DNA of 64,000 bases from assembly GCF_011317445.1 (NCBI RefSeq), contig NZ_JAAAPL010000001.1, forward strand, positions 1,302,001 through 1,366,000, read 5' to 3'. Made by a program: the position numbers and the translations under genes. The first letter of the stretch is position 1. Each line of letters starts with the position of its first letter. Source of the DNA: Chelativorans multitrophicus. GTDB taxonomy: Bacteria > Pseudomonadota > Alphaproteobacteria > Rhizobiales > Rhizobiaceae. Below, piece by piece: positions 49,027-58,347 of this stretch. The notes beneath the pieces are model-generated. The model was not told the origin of the DNA. It worked only from the letters and a program-made list of their open reading frames with translations, and made no database searches.

Positions 49027-49656
49027 ATGAGCGCACCCACCAAACTTATCCTTGCGTCGGCTTCGCCCCGGCGGGTGCAGCTCCTGCAACAGGCGGGGCT
49101 GGAGCCGAATCGGCTTGTTCCGGCGGAAATCGACGAAACGCCGCTGAAGGCGGAGCACCCACGTTCGCTGGCAAAGCGACTCGCACGCAGCAAAGCCGAA
49201 AAGGCACTGGAGCGACTGAGGAAGGACGGCGAAGAACGCGATTCCTTCGTGCTTGCGGCAGATACGGTGGTGGCTGTCGGGCGGCGCATATTGCCGAAGA
49301 CGGAGATCGCCGATGAGGCATCAAACTGTCTTCGTCTTCTTTCGGGCCGTTCGCATCGGGTCTATACCGGCATATGCCTTTTCACCCCAACCGGTAAGCT
49401 TCGGCACAAGCTGGTGGAAACGCGCGTGCGCTTCAAGCGCATCTCCCGAGAAGAACTGGAAGCCTATATCGCGTCCGGGGAATGGCGGGGAAAAGCGGGC
49501 GGCTACGCCATTCAGGGCCTGGCCGGCTCCTTCGTCGTCAAGCTGGTCGGTTCCTATACGAATGTGGTGGGCTTGCCACTCCATGAAACGGTAAGCTTAC
49601 TTGCCGCCGACGGGTTCAAAGCCTATCTGAACTGGCCGGCGGGGACACAAGTCTGA
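49027..49656 (+). CDS. maf: Maf-like nucleotide pyrophosphatase
   Basis: A 209-residue protein starting with the Maf signature [19 protein letters not shown], then [21 protein letters not shown] and [16 protein letters not shown] with the acidic metal-binding residue. Maf proteins hydrolyse non-canonical nucleotides such as m7GTP, or dTTP/UTP, to keep the nucleotide pool clean. The substrate class is not predicted. Lies 3 bases before yacG. Confidence 0.92.
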   Translation: MSAPTKLILASASPRRVQLLQQAGLEPNRLVPAEIDETPLKAEHPRSLAKRLARSKAEKALERLRKDGEERDSFVLAADTVVAVGRRILPKTEIADEASNCLRLLSGRSHRVYTGICLFTPTGKLRHKLVETRVRFKRISREELEAYIASGEWRGKAGGYAIQGLAGSFVVKLVGSYTNVVGLPLHETVSLLAADGFKAYLNWPAGTQV

Positions 49657-49659
49657 CCT

Positions 49660-49872
49660 ATGGCTGGTGCGACTGAAAAGGCTGAAAAGATCACGCCGCT
49701 GCGGCCCAAGCGGCCCTGCCCTGAATGCGGCAAACCCTCGTCGCGCGAGTTCTATCCGTTTTGTTCCAAACGCTGCAAAGACATCGACCTGAATAGATGG
49801 CTATCGGGGTCTTATGTCATTCCCGGCCGCCCGGCGGAGGAAGAAGAGGACGAATCAGGATCGGCCCAATAA
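49660..49872 (+). CDS. yacG: YacG zinc protein, DNA gyrase inhibitor family
   Basis: A 70-residue protein with the YacG zinc finger [39 protein letters not shown]: CxxC...CxxxC with intact cysteines. In E. coli the protein binds and inhibits gyrase. A disordered acidic tail follows. Translated with maf. Confidence 0.92.
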   Translation: MAGATEKAEKITPLRPKRPCPECGKPSSREFYPFCSKRCKDIDLNRWLSGSYVIPGRPAEEEEDESGSAQ

Positions 49873-49898
49873 AAAAGCCCGGCTCCAGAGAGCCGGGC
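49871..49898 (-). terminator. intrinsic terminator after DUF1127 gene
   Basis: GCCCGGCTC (49877-49885), loop CAGA, GAGCCGGGC (49890-49898): a perfect nine-pair stem. On the minus strand it is followed by TTTTTTATT, giving a standard leftward terminator 63 bases after the DUF1127 stop. The rightward side lacks a T-run, so it may only weakly end yacG transcripts. Confidence 0.85.
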
Positions 49899-49960
49899 AG
49901 GTTTGCAGGCAGCCGGGGGGAACCGGCGTGATGGGAGTAAATGCCTGCATGAACGGTTGA

Positions 49961-50242
49961 TCAGGGTCGGCGGCGTATCACGCATTCCTCATTGGCGCGG
50001 GCACGCACGATCTGTTCAAGGTGCCGCGTCGGATCATTCAAGATGGGTCCGTCATAGGCTCGCGTGATATCCTCGCGGGTGAGGCCGATATCCACGAGTT
50101 CCCAATCCGAGAGCTCGCTCAATCTGCGCATCGCGCGCCGGTTCGACCATAAACGCAGCATGTCCGATACCGTGCGCGCTAGACGCAGTACAATACCCGG
50201 CCTGGCGGTGGTGATCGGCGCGATTGTCTGTTCTGCACGCAT
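49961..50242 (-). CDS. DUF1127 protein
   Basis: A 93-residue basic protein. Residues about 33-62 hold the DUF1127 motif RRAMRRLSELSDWELVDIGLTREDI. In Agrobacterium small members of this family influence sRNA-linked phosphate and membrane-lipid responses; longer ones like this are less studied. It is divergent from the LysR gene, with 189 bases of intergenic sequence between them, where promoters of both genes should lie. Its own terminator follows. Confidence 0.85.
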   Translation of the reverse strand: MRAEQTIAPITTARPGIVLRLARTVSDMLRLWSNRRAMRRLSELSDWELVDIGLTREDITRAYDGPILNDPTRHLEQIVRARANEECVIRRRP

Positions 50243-50431
50243 GGCAATCTCCTTTAGCCATTTCTGAATAGCGGCTTTTTGGAAACGACGAATGGGTCGC
50301 GCGGAAAGGGTCTACCGCGACGAACAGTCTGCCGTCCTACTCAGGAACGGTGCCCTTCTCTCATAAGGGTATTGATTAGTCGAACGAATGTTTTTAATCT
50401 TTTCCATCAATGTCCTTTATAGGAGGCCGCA

Positions 50432-51391
50432 ATGTCGGCGCCGCTCGATCTCGACCAGCTTGCGACCTTTATCGCCATTGCGGACACGGGAAGCTTCACG
50501 CGAGCGGCGGAAGAGGTTCATCGAACACAATCAGCAGTGTCCATGCAGATGCGGCGCCTCGAAGAGCGGGTAGGGAAGCCGCTCTTCGAGAAAGACGGCC
50601 GTTCGAACCGGCTGACCGACGATGGCGAGCGGCTGCTCCTCTACGCCCGGAGGCTCCTGCGCCTCAATCGCGAAACGCTGGCTGCCTTCGATGACGACAG
50701 CCTTGAGGGACATGTGCGGATCGGCATGCCCGATGATTATGCCGAGCGTTTCCTGCCGGAGATTATGGCCCGCTTCTCCCACTCCAACCCGCGTGTGGAG
50801 ATGTCGGTTCTTTGCGAGCCGACTGCCAACCTGGTGCACCACGTCCGGCAAGGCAATGTGGATCTTGCCCTGGTGACGGATCAGGAAGGGGCAGAGACAG
50901 TGCGGCGCGAGCCGCTCTTGTGGGTCGGTTCGGCCAATCACTCCACCCATGAGCGTGAAGTGTTGCCAATGGCTTTTGGACGGCCAACCTGCAATTGGCG
51001 ACGGCTTGCCTGCGATACGTTGCGCGAAATCAACCGCGATTATCGAATCCTTTTTACAAGCTTCTCGGCAACCGTGATCACCGCTGCGGTTCTGTCTGGA
51101 GCGGCGATCTCCGTCCTTCCGGAATGCACACTCAGACCCGGAATGCGGATTCTCGCGGAAAAGGACGGCTTCCCAAAGCTGCCGGACTGCCATATCGGCA
51201 TCATGCGAGGACGCACGAACCAGACCGAGCTCGTGGACGCGCTTGCACGCCACATTTCGGAAAGCCTGGACAACATCTCCATGCCGCTTTCCGTGGTGGA
51301 GGAGACGGAAGGCCTCGATTTTACCGCCTTCTCGCATCGCATGAAACGGGGTAAGCGCTTGCGACCCAGCCACATGCTACCGGGGTGGTGA
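50432..51391 (+). CDS. LysR-type transcriptional regulator
   Basis: A 319-residue regulator with the LysR helix-turn-helix at 8-66 (LDQLATFIAIADTGSFTRAAEEVHRTQSAVSMQMRRLEERVGKPLFEKDGR) and a ligand-binding domain from about 90. AGGAGG lies seven bases before the ATG. It is transcribed away from the DUF1127 gene; members of this family usually control the divergent gene and themselves, but the target here is not obvious. Confidence 0.9.
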   Translation: MSAPLDLDQLATFIAIADTGSFTRAAEEVHRTQSAVSMQMRRLEERVGKPLFEKDGRSNRLTDDGERLLLYARRLLRLNRETLAAFDDDSLEGHVRIGMPDDYAERFLPEIMARFSHSNPRVEMSVLCEPTANLVHHVRQGNVDLALVTDQEGAETVRREPLLWVGSANHSTHEREVLPMAFGRPTCNWRRLACDTLREINRDYRILFTSFSATVITAAVLSGAAISVLPECTLRPGMRILAEKDGFPKLPDCHIGIMRGRTNQTELVDALARHISESLDNISMPLSVVEETEGLDFTAFSHRMKRGKRLRPSHMLPGW

Positions 51392-51503
51392 GTTTCTGGA
51401 GCACAATTGCCGTGACGTCCCGCGATAGCCGGTGGCCGGTGGGAGGTCCGTCGGCGGCTTAGAACGGGTTGACGCTGGAAGCGGCAGGCTGCTCAATCGA
51501 AAA

Positions 51504-53063
51504 ATGGAAGAAGCAAAAAAAGACGATTCGCTCAGCAATGTCGCCGAATATTCGGTGAGCGAGATCTCGCATGCACTGAAGCGCACGATCGAAGATACCT
51601 TCGGACATGTGCGCGTGCGTGGCGAGATCTCCGGTTTCCGTGGAGCCCATTCATCGGGCCATTGCTATTTCTCGCTCAAGGACGAGCGGGCACGTATGGA
51701 AGCGGTGATCTGGAAAACCACTTTCGCCAGATTGCGCTTTCCTCCACAGGAAGGGCTGGAGGTGATCGCGACAGGCCGCCTCACCACCTTTCCGGGCTCG
51801 TCAAAATATCAAATCGTCATCGAGAGTCTTGAACCGGCCGGGGCCGGCGCTCTGATGGCGCTCCTGGAGGAGCGGAAGCGCAAGCTGGCCGCAGAAGGGT
51901 TGTTTGCGGAGAGCCGAAAACGGCCGCTGCCTTTCATGCCGCATGTGATCGGCGTCGTTACCTCGCCAACCGGTGCCGTTATCAGGGATATCATTCATCG
52001 CATCACCGACCGGTTTCCCGTCCATGTCGTCGTTTGGCCTGTGCGGGTCCAGGGAGAGACTACCGGCGCGGAAGTTGCCGCCGCGATCTCAGGCTTCAAT
52101 GCGCTTCAGCCGGGCGGGACAATCCCGCGACCCGATATCCTTATCGTCGCGCGCGGCGGCGGCAGCCTGGAGGATCTGTGGGGCTTTAATGACGAGGCGG
52201 TTGTGCGCGCCGCCGCCGCATCCGCGATTCCGTTGATCTCGGCGGTCGGTCACGAGACGGACTGGACACTCATAGACCTTGCCGCCGACCGGCGCGCACC
52301 GACCCCGACGGGCGCCGCCGAAGTGGCCGTGCCGGTGAAAGCGGAACTGGAGGCCAATATCGCGCGCCTTTCCGCCCGGCTTAAGGGCGCCATATCCCGT
52401 TGTCTCGACCGGCGGCGGCAGGAGACGCGCAGTCTGGCGCGTGCGCTCCCCTCCCCTGACCAGCTCTTCGCATTGCCGCGCCGACGCTTCGACGAAGCGG
52501 CAGGCAGGCTGGGCCGTGCGCTGCAAACCTCCACGCAAGGCAAGCGCCTGCATCTAAACGCCGTCCGGGTTTCCATCGCCACGCTCGATCGGCGGATTGC
52601 ACAGGCAAGGCGCGATGCCAACCAATGCGGTGAGCGGCTGCCCCTCGTCTATCAAGGCCTGGTACGCCATCGCCGCGCCCGTTTCGACCGCGATGCCGCA
52701 CGCGTCAGCCCGCGCGTGACGCTGCAGCGAATAACAACTCTTGGCGAGCGCCTGAAGATTGCCATAGCGAGGAAGGACCGCGCAGTTTCCCTCCGGGTGG
52801 AACGCGCGAGGACGGTTTATGAGCAGGCGGTCAGGCTCGCGGAATCGCTTTCCTATAAAAGCGTTCTGGAACGCGGTTTCGCGCTGGTGCGGGATGGCGA
52901 AGACAGGCCGCTTAAGCGCGCGAGCGATGTGAAGCCGGGCGAGACGCTACGCCTGCAATTTGCGGACGGCAACATAGGGGCGATCTCAACCGGGAAGTCC
53001 TCGAATACGAACCGGAAAAGCGCTCCTGCACGAGAGCCCGGAAAGCAAGGCTCACTTTTCTGA
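51504..53063 (+). CDS. xseA: exodeoxyribonuclease VII large subunit
   Basis: A 519-residue protein. N-terminal OB-fold ([36 protein letters not shown]); central catalytic region with [59 protein letters not shown]; long C-terminal coiled coil. With XseB it degrades single-stranded DNA from both ends. The start MEEAKKDD at 51504 fits the normal N-terminus; the small subunit gene is not in this window. Confidence 0.94.
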   Translation: MEEAKKDDSLSNVAEYSVSEISHALKRTIEDTFGHVRVRGEISGFRGAHSSGHCYFSLKDERARMEAVIWKTTFARLRFPPQEGLEVIATGRLTTFPGSSKYQIVIESLEPAGAGALMALLEERKRKLAAEGLFAESRKRPLPFMPHVIGVVTSPTGAVIRDIIHRITDRFPVHVVVWPVRVQGETTGAEVAAAISGFNALQPGGTIPRPDILIVARGGGSLEDLWGFNDEAVVRAAAASAIPLISAVGHETDWTLIDLAADRRAPTPTGAAEVAVPVKAELEANIARLSARLKGAISRCLDRRRQETRSLARALPSPDQLFALPRRRFDEAAGRLGRALQTSTQGKRLHLNAVRVSIATLDRRIAQARRDANQCGERLPLVYQGLVRHRRARFDRDAARVSPRVTLQRITTLGERLKIAIARKDRAVSLRVERARTVYEQAVRLAESLSYKSVLERGFALVRDGEDRPLKRASDVKPGETLRLQFADGNIGAISTGKSSNTNRKSAPAREPGKQGSLF

Positions 53064-53174
53064 AGAATAATTTACCTAAAAGCCTGGGGTTTCATTTATA
53101 AAACGGCAATGCATTTCTCATATCGTAGAATAGTAAAATGGAATTTGTATAGTTTATTAGGTTTGGAGTAAATT
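53064..53174 (+). promoter_or_regulatory. AT-rich promoter region of the Dabb gene
   Basis: A region with much lower GC than its surroundings between xseA and the secreted protein gene. TATAG (in TTTGTATAGTTT at about 53145) could act as a -10 element; TTGGAGTAAATT at its end is the ribosome site. The base composition is unlike the neighbouring chromosome. Confidence 0.4.
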
Positions 53175-53711
53175 ATGAAAAAGCTTATAGCAACCCTTCT
53201 GGTTTCAGTATCCATGATTGGTCCGGGTTATGCCGCTGAGAGCGTTCCGGCGCGTCAGATTTTGGATAATGAGCTTCGCGAAGTGGGCGCGGCCACCTTC
53301 ACCAGCCCTGACTACAAGCCTGGCCTTATCCGGCACATCGTCCTCTTCCGCTACAAGGCCGGAACCACGGAAAACCAGCGAGAAGAAATCAGGATCCGGT
53401 TCATGGACCTGGCCAAGTCGGCGACGCGTAACGGCAAGCCCTACATCGTTCTGATCGAATCCGGCAAACAAAGCAGCGGAGAAGGCGTAGCAGGCGGTTT
53501 CGAGGAAGCCTTCGTCGTTACATTCAGCTCCGAAGGGGACCGGAACTATTATGTTGGGGCGCCTGTCGTAAAAGAGACCAGGTATTTCGATCCCCAGCAC
53601 CAGAAATTCAAGGAGTTCGTCGGTCCCTATCTGGCCGACGGAGGGGTTCTTGTGTTTGATTTCAAGGTGACCGACCGAGCCCGGCTGGGATCGATCATGC
53701 GCAGTAAATAA
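53175..53711 (+). CDS. secreted Dabb (stress-responsive A/B barrel) protein
   Basis: A 178-residue protein with an N-terminal signal peptide (MKKLIATLLVSVSMIGPGYA, cleavage after AA). The mature part has LIRHIVLFRYKAGTTENQREEIRIRFMDLAKSA and EAFVVTFSSEGDRNYYVGAPVVKET, the pattern of the dimeric alpha-beta barrel domain. The domain binds small hydrophobic molecules or acts as a monooxygenase-like enzyme; no specific role is known for secreted members. Divergent base use in the preceding region suggests acquisition. Confidence 0.85.
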   Translation: MKKLIATLLVSVSMIGPGYAAESVPARQILDNELREVGAATFTSPDYKPGLIRHIVLFRYKAGTTENQREEIRIRFMDLAKSATRNGKPYIVLIESGKQSSGEGVAGGFEEAFVVTFSSEGDRNYYVGAPVVKETRYFDPQHQKFKEFVGPYLADGGVLVFDFKVTDRARLGSIMRSK

Positions 53712-53812
53712 TCAGATGAACGCAAGAGCCAAGGCGAACGGAAGCTCCGCCGCTTGTCCAAGCGATATGCCCGCGCCGCATCAGTGTGCTTGCAGCAATT
53801 GAGCGGGGATAT

Positions 53813-54955
53813 TCAGTGGGTGGCCGGCACGCTCGGTGCCGGCGCCAGCAAGCGAGGATCCGATTCAGGGCTGTCGGGCGAATCAAGCTCCCTCATGCGA
53901 GTCGCCAGTTCGCAGCGAAAGCCTTCGGGCGGATAGGTGAGCGACACCTTGCCTCGGAAGTCGGCGGCCAGCACCTCCCCGATTAGCCGCGTGCCGAAGC
54001 CTGCTCGCAAAGGCTCTTTGGCGGGCGGCCCTCCTTTCTCGATCCAGACCAGCTTGAATTCATCCTCTGTGCCGACGTCGCCTGCTTTCCAGCAGATTGC
54101 AACTTCTCCCGCCGGGGCCGAAAGAGCGCCATATTTGATGGAGTTGGTGGCGAGTTCGTGAATCGCGAGCGCCAGTGACAGCGCTTGCTTGTCGGAAAGG
54201 TCCAGCGGCGCGCCATCAATCGATATCCGCCCCCGCCCGGATCTGAACGGCGACAATGCCCGTTCGATGACAGCCCTCATTGGCGCTCGGCTACGCCTTC
54301 CTTCCATGAACACCGAATGTGCTTCAGCCAGCACCGACAAGCGCTGCACGAGCGTTCTGTGCGCCTCTTCTTTCGAAGCGGCGAACTGGAGCGTCTGTCC
54401 GGCCAGGCCGGAAACCATTGCAAGCAGGTTCTTCATCCGATGAGAAAGTTCGGCATTGAGCAAATGCAGCTTCTGTTCGGCCCGGACCTTATTTGTCGTC
54501 TCCGACACGGTGGCCAATATCCCTGCGATATGTCCCTTTTCGTCGCGGACGGGGCTATAGCAGAAAGTGAACCACGCCTCCTCCGGATAACCATGCCGGT
54601 TTATGACTACCGGAAAATCCTCGCTGAATGTCGCCTCGCCACGGTAAGCCTTCTGCGCAATTGGGCCGACCGTGGGCCAAATTTCGCTCCAAACCTCCCG
54701 GAGCGGTCTACCAAGGGCCTTCGGCTTCTCCCCCAGAATCGGCTTGAAGGCATCATTGTAAATGCTGATGAAGTCCGGCCCCCAGAAGATGCATCCGGGG
54801 AAGCTGGAATTCAGCATCATAGACACGGCGATCCTGAGGGCTGCGTCCCACCTGTCGATAGGTCCCAGGGAAGTCGATGCCCAGTCATGGCCTCGTATAG
54901 CTGCGGCCATTGATCCGCCGCCGTCCAGAAAGTGAAAAGCGCCCTCGTCGCGCAT
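53813..54955 (-). CDS. HWE-family histidine kinase with PAS domain
   Basis: A 380-residue kinase. Residues about 15-155 form a PAS-type sensor (NSSFPGCIFWGPDFISIYNDAFKPILGEKP...FCYSPVRDEKGHIAGILATVSE). His172 in LNAELSHRMKNLLAMVSGLAGQT is the phosphorylated residue of the HWE/HisKA_2 group; HELATNSIKYGALS and GFGTRLIGEVLAADF are the ATP-binding boxes. No membrane segment, so cytoplasmic. It commonly works with a response regulator or PhyR-type stress pathway in alphaproteobacteria; no partner is encoded next to it. GAGGAAA before ATG 54955 decided the start. Confidence 0.9.
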   Translation of the reverse strand: MRDEGAFHFLDGGGSMAAAIRGHDWASTSLGPIDRWDAALRIAVSMMLNSSFPGCIFWGPDFISIYNDAFKPILGEKPKALGRPLREVWSEIWPTVGPIAQKAYRGEATFSEDFPVVINRHGYPEEAWFTFCYSPVRDEKGHIAGILATVSETTNKVRAEQKLHLLNAELSHRMKNLLAMVSGLAGQTLQFAASKEEAHRTLVQRLSVLAEAHSVFMEGRRSRAPMRAVIERALSPFRSGRGRISIDGAPLDLSDKQALSLALAIHELATNSIKYGALSAPAGEVAICWKAGDVGTEDEFKLVWIEKGGPPAKEPLRAGFGTRLIGEVLAADFRGKVSLTYPPEGFRCELATRMRELDSPDSPESDPRLLAPAPSVPATH

Positions 54956-55104
54956 CCAGTTTCCTCGCACCCGCCAGGAGGGCATTGAACGGCAAAACGG
55001 GGTCCGCGGCAACACCCTTGCGCAGGCTGCGTGGTATTTCTCTTTCGCCAGCTTTTAGGGAAATGGCTGATCGAAGATCGGACACCTTTCAGGAGCCGCT
55101 CGCG

Positions 55105-55530
55105 CTACCGTACAACCAGTACTGAAATCATGGCGTGGCGAACGACCCGCGCTGCATTGGGGCCGATCAGGTAGTCTTCCGGTCCCGGCCTCTTGGCCGA
55201 CAATACGATCAGATCCGCCTTCACGATCCCCGCATAGCGCAGGATCTCGCGATAAATCGAGCCGTGGCCTACGATGTGACGGTGCTTGATCTCAGAGGGC
55301 ACGTTTTCTTTGGTGAATTCGTGCAGCGCCTCGTTCGCGTGCTCGATCGCCTTCTGCTCATGCTCCTTGGGAAAGAAGCCGCCAACAATAGACATCCCGT
55401 AATCGGGGACGACGGTCATCACGTGCAGACGGCTGCCGAATGAGCGGGCGTATTCCACAGCGGTATTGACCGCACGCAGCTCGTCTTCCGCATGGCCGAG
55501 ATCGATGGAGAGGAGTATGTCCTTGTACAT
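55105..55530 (-). CDS. universal stress protein (UspA family)
   Basis: A 141-residue alpha/beta protein (MYKDILLSIDLGHAEDELRAVNTAVEYARSFG...HGSIYREILRYAGIVKADLIVLSAKRP...DYLIGPNAARVVRHAMISVLVVR). The final GPNAxRVVRHA segment is the nucleotide-binding loop, in a form slightly different from the usual G-2x-G-9x-G(S/T). UspA proteins encoded with TRAP transporters bind ATP and are thought to regulate the transporter. Last gene of the TRAP operon, nine bases after it. Confidence 0.9.
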   Translation of the reverse strand: MYKDILLSIDLGHAEDELRAVNTAVEYARSFGSRLHVMTVVPDYGMSIVGGFFPKEHEQKAIEHANEALHEFTKENVPSEIKHRHIVGHGSIYREILRYAGIVKADLIVLSAKRPGPEDYLIGPNAARVVRHAMISVLVVR

Positions 55531-55539
55531 TGCTTCTTC

Positions 55540-58215
55540 TCAGGCGGGTTGCGGGACAGGATTGCCGGCGAGCGTACCGCCGCGCCGGCGCTGCAGGAAC
55601 ATGACCAGTCCCAGTATAAACACGGCGGGTATATAGAAGACCTCCCTCGGCATGCGTTCCGCGGGCACTTCGAAAGCCACGACCTGCACCGGCTCATCAG
55701 CATAGAAGTCCATATTGGACAGGGTGCGGCCGGACAGGCTGTTCAGGTCCAGGGGCTCATCAAGAATGACCGAGCCGCTTTCAATGCGCGCCGGCAGGTC
55801 TGTCGCCTCCTCGAAACGCATCTGCCCATCCTGCCCTGCCTCTCCGAGATTGAAGGCCATCGTGCGCTCCAATGTCTGGTCAGGATCTTCAAAGCTCGGG
55901 CCCCTGATCAGCACACGCACCTCTGAATCAGACGGAAGCTGCTCCACGACCTCGAAAAGCCGCTGTGGCTCGATTTGCTCATAGGGCGGCTGCACGAAAT
56001 CGAGAAAGAAGCCCGGCCGGAGGAGCGCGGCGGTAACGAGCAGAAGCGCTGCCGATTCCCATAGGCGCGACTTGGTCATGAAAAAGCCTTGCGTCGCGGC
56101 GGCAAAGAGCAGCATCGCAATTGTAGACTTCATAAACACGAAGATCGCGCCCAGCAGCGTCACGTCCATCAACAGGAGTTCCTGATTGAATACAAAGACG
56201 AACGGCAAGAGCGCGGTGCGCATCTCGTAGAAGAACGCCTGAACGCCGGTGCGCAGCGGGTCGGCCCTTGAAATGGCGGATGCGGCGAAGGAAGCAAGCC
56301 CAACGGGCGGCGTCACATCAGCCATCAGGCCGAAATAGAAGACGAACATGTGGGCCGCGATCAGCGGGATGAGATAGCCGTTCGCGGCGCCAAGGTTCAC
56401 GATCACCGGCGCCATCAAGGTGGAGACGACGATATAGTTCGCCGTCGTCGGCAACCCCATGCCCAGGATCAGGCTGATGATGGCGGTGAAGATGAGGATG
56501 AGATAGATGTTGCCGCCCGAAAGCAGCTCGACGAACTGGGCCATGACCTGGCCGACGCCCGTGAGCGTGACGGTGCCGACGACGATGCCCGCCGCGGCGG
56601 TCGCGCAGGCGATGCCGATCATGTTGCGCGCGCCGAGGATCATACCATTGCCGAGATCGTACCAGCCTTCCAGAGCAGCGGCACGGATTTCCGGCGTCTG
56701 CAACCGGCGGAACCACGCCTTCAACGGCTTCTGGGTGAGCATGATCACAATCAGCAGCAGGACCGCGTAGAAGGCCGAAAGCCCCGGCGAGCGGTGCTCC
56801 ACCAGCAACATCCAGACAAGTACGAAGAGCGGCAAAAGGAAGTGGAAGCCGGTTTTGGCAACCTCCAGGGCGCTGGGAATCTTCACCACCGGTGCGTTGG
56901 GATCGTCCAGTTCAAGGTCGGGTACCTTGGCCGCGAACCAAAGCGCGGCCACATACGCCCCCAGCAGAAGGAAGATCAAGATCTCCGTCGAAAGTCCCGG
57001 CAGAGCCATCCTTACCAGCTTGACCAGCCAGTAGGTGCCGATCAGGACGAGAACGAAGGACAGGAAGACGATAAGGGAGCGCACCAGAGACATGAAGAAC
57101 GGGCCGCTCTGGCGGCGCTGCAGCACCGGCATGTCCTTCTTCACCGCTTCCAGATGCACGATGTAAAGCAGCGATATATAGGTGATGAGTGCCGGAAGGA
57201 TGGCGTGCCGGACGACCTCCGAATAGGGGATGCCGACATATTCGACCATCAAGAAAGCGGCCGCGCCCATGACCGGCGGCATTATCTGCCCGTTGACCGA
57301 GCTTGCCACCTCGATCGCGCCGGCCTTCTCGGCGGAATAGCCGATACGGCGCATGAGAGGAATGGTGAAGGTGCCGGTCGTGACCACATTCGCGATGGAC
57401 GAGCCGGAAATCATTCCGGTCATCAATGAGGAAAGGACCGAAGCCTTCGCCGGACCGCCGCGCAAATGACCGAGAAATGCGAAGGCGAGTTTGATGAAGA
57501 AGTTGCCTGCCCCGGCCTTGTCCAACATCGAGCCGAACAGCACAAAAAGGAAGACAAACGAGGCCGAGACCCCGATGGCAACGCCGAAAACGCCGCCGGT
57601 CGTGAGCCACATCTGGTCCATGGCGCGCGAAAACGAGGCGCCGCCCCATCTCAGGACATCCGGAACAACGGTTGAAGAACCGAAGAAGACATAGGCCAGG
57701 AAGATAATGGCCACCACCATGAGGGGGGGACCTAACGCGCGTCGTGTTGCTTCCAGAAGCAGGACCATGCCGATCCCGGCGGCCACCAAATCACGGGTGA
57801 TGGATGCGCCCGGCCTGCCGGAAAGCTCGCGATAGAAGATAAAGATGTAAAGAGCACAGAATGCAGCCGCTATCGCCAGGATCCAGTCGATCACAGGGAT
57901 GCGATCGCGCGGGCTGCTCGAAAAGGCAGGATAGGCCAGGAACGCAAGCAGAAGGCCAAAAGCGAGGTGCACCGAGCGTATCTGCGTATCGTTGAAAACG
58001 AGGGGCAGACCCGTCAGCGAGGAAAGAGAGAACGGCACCGGCGAAGCGATATAGAGTTGAAACAGCGACCAGCAGAGCGCCACGCCGGCAATGATATAGC
58101 CTGCGATACCGGAGGGCTCCCGAGCACCGGTATCAGTTGAGGCGACAAGATCCTGCAGATCGTCTGCGGAAAGTGGAGCTTGTTCTCCCGTCACGTTTTT
58201 CGTTTTTTCGGCCAT
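55540..58215 (-). CDS. TRAP transporter fused permease (DctQM-type, TAXI class)
   Basis: An 891-residue membrane protein with fused small and large TRAP permease parts and many hydrophobic segments. The first ~190 residues hold the small-subunit-like helices (WSLFQLYIASPVPFSLSS, ILAIAAAFCALYIFIF); the rest the DctM-type region with repeated GSSIANVVTTGTFTIPLMRRIGYSAEKAGAIEVASSVNGQIMPPVMGAAAFLMVEY and PTTANYIVVSTLMAPVIV. It uses the sodium or proton gradient for uptake with the TAXI receptor encoded upstream. The last ~150 residues form a soluble extension plus one TM segment. Start MAEKTKN chosen over an ATG 12 codons upstream. Confidence 0.93.
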   Translation of the reverse strand: MAEKTKNVTGEQAPLSADDLQDLVASTDTGAREPSGIAGYIIAGVALCWSLFQLYIASPVPFSLSSLTGLPLVFNDTQIRSVHLAFGLLLAFLAYPAFSSSPRDRIPVIDWILAIAAAFCALYIFIFYRELSGRPGASITRDLVAAGIGMVLLLEATRRALGPPLMVVAIIFLAYVFFGSSTVVPDVLRWGGASFSRAMDQMWLTTGGVFGVAIGVSASFVFLFVLFGSMLDKAGAGNFFIKLAFAFLGHLRGGPAKASVLSSLMTGMISGSSIANVVTTGTFTIPLMRRIGYSAEKAGAIEVASSVNGQIMPPVMGAAAFLMVEYVGIPYSEVVRHAILPALITYISLLYIVHLEAVKKDMPVLQRRQSGPFFMSLVRSLIVFLSFVLVLIGTYWLVKLVRMALPGLSTEILIFLLLGAYVAALWFAAKVPDLELDDPNAPVVKIPSALEVAKTGFHFLLPLFVLVWMLLVEHRSPGLSAFYAVLLLIVIMLTQKPLKAWFRRLQTPEIRAAALEGWYDLGNGMILGARNMIGIACATAAAGIVVGTVTLTGVGQVMAQFVELLSGGNIYLILIFTAIISLILGMGLPTTANYIVVSTLMAPVIVNLGAANGYLIPLIAAHMFVFYFGLMADVTPPVGLASFAASAISRADPLRTGVQAFFYEMRTALLPFVFVFNQELLLMDVTLLGAIFVFMKSTIAMLLFAAATQGFFMTKSRLWESAALLLVTAALLRPGFFLDFVQPPYEQIEPQRLFEVVEQLPSDSEVRVLIRGPSFEDPDQTLERTMAFNLGEAGQDGQMRFEEATDLPARIESGSVILDEPLDLNSLSGRTLSNMDFYADEPVQVVAFEVPAERMPREVFYIPAVFILGLVMFLQRRRGGTLAGNPVPQPA

Positions 58216-58311
58216 CTGTATGTTCCCGATCGAAATTCTTTTTATTATCAATTTTAGTTATTGCGCACTTCATGTTAGCTATCGCGCGCTGTCGCGCATG
58301 CGCAACGAAGA

Positions 58312-58333
58312 AGGGCGCCCACACGGGCGCCCT
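58312..58333 (-). terminator. hairpin between TAXI receptor and permease genes
   Basis: AGGGCGCCC (58312-58320), loop ACAC, GGGCGCCCT (58325-58333), a perfect nine-pair stem 14 bases after the receptor stop, followed on the minus strand only by TCTTCGTT. It is probably a partial terminator or a 3'-end stabiliser that raises receptor mRNA relative to permease mRNA. Confidence 0.7.
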
Positions 58334-58347
58334 CTTGGAAAGCTAGC

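Noticed and set aside
53823-53843. GCCGGCAC/GTGCCGGC inverted repeat as a terminator
   Set aside because: It lies within the last codons of the kinase gene and has no T-run on either strand.
56350-57429. rightward 359-codon Asp/Arg/Gly-rich frame opposite the TRAP permease
   Set aside because: Antisense of hydrophobic membrane codons; no domain and no ribosome site.
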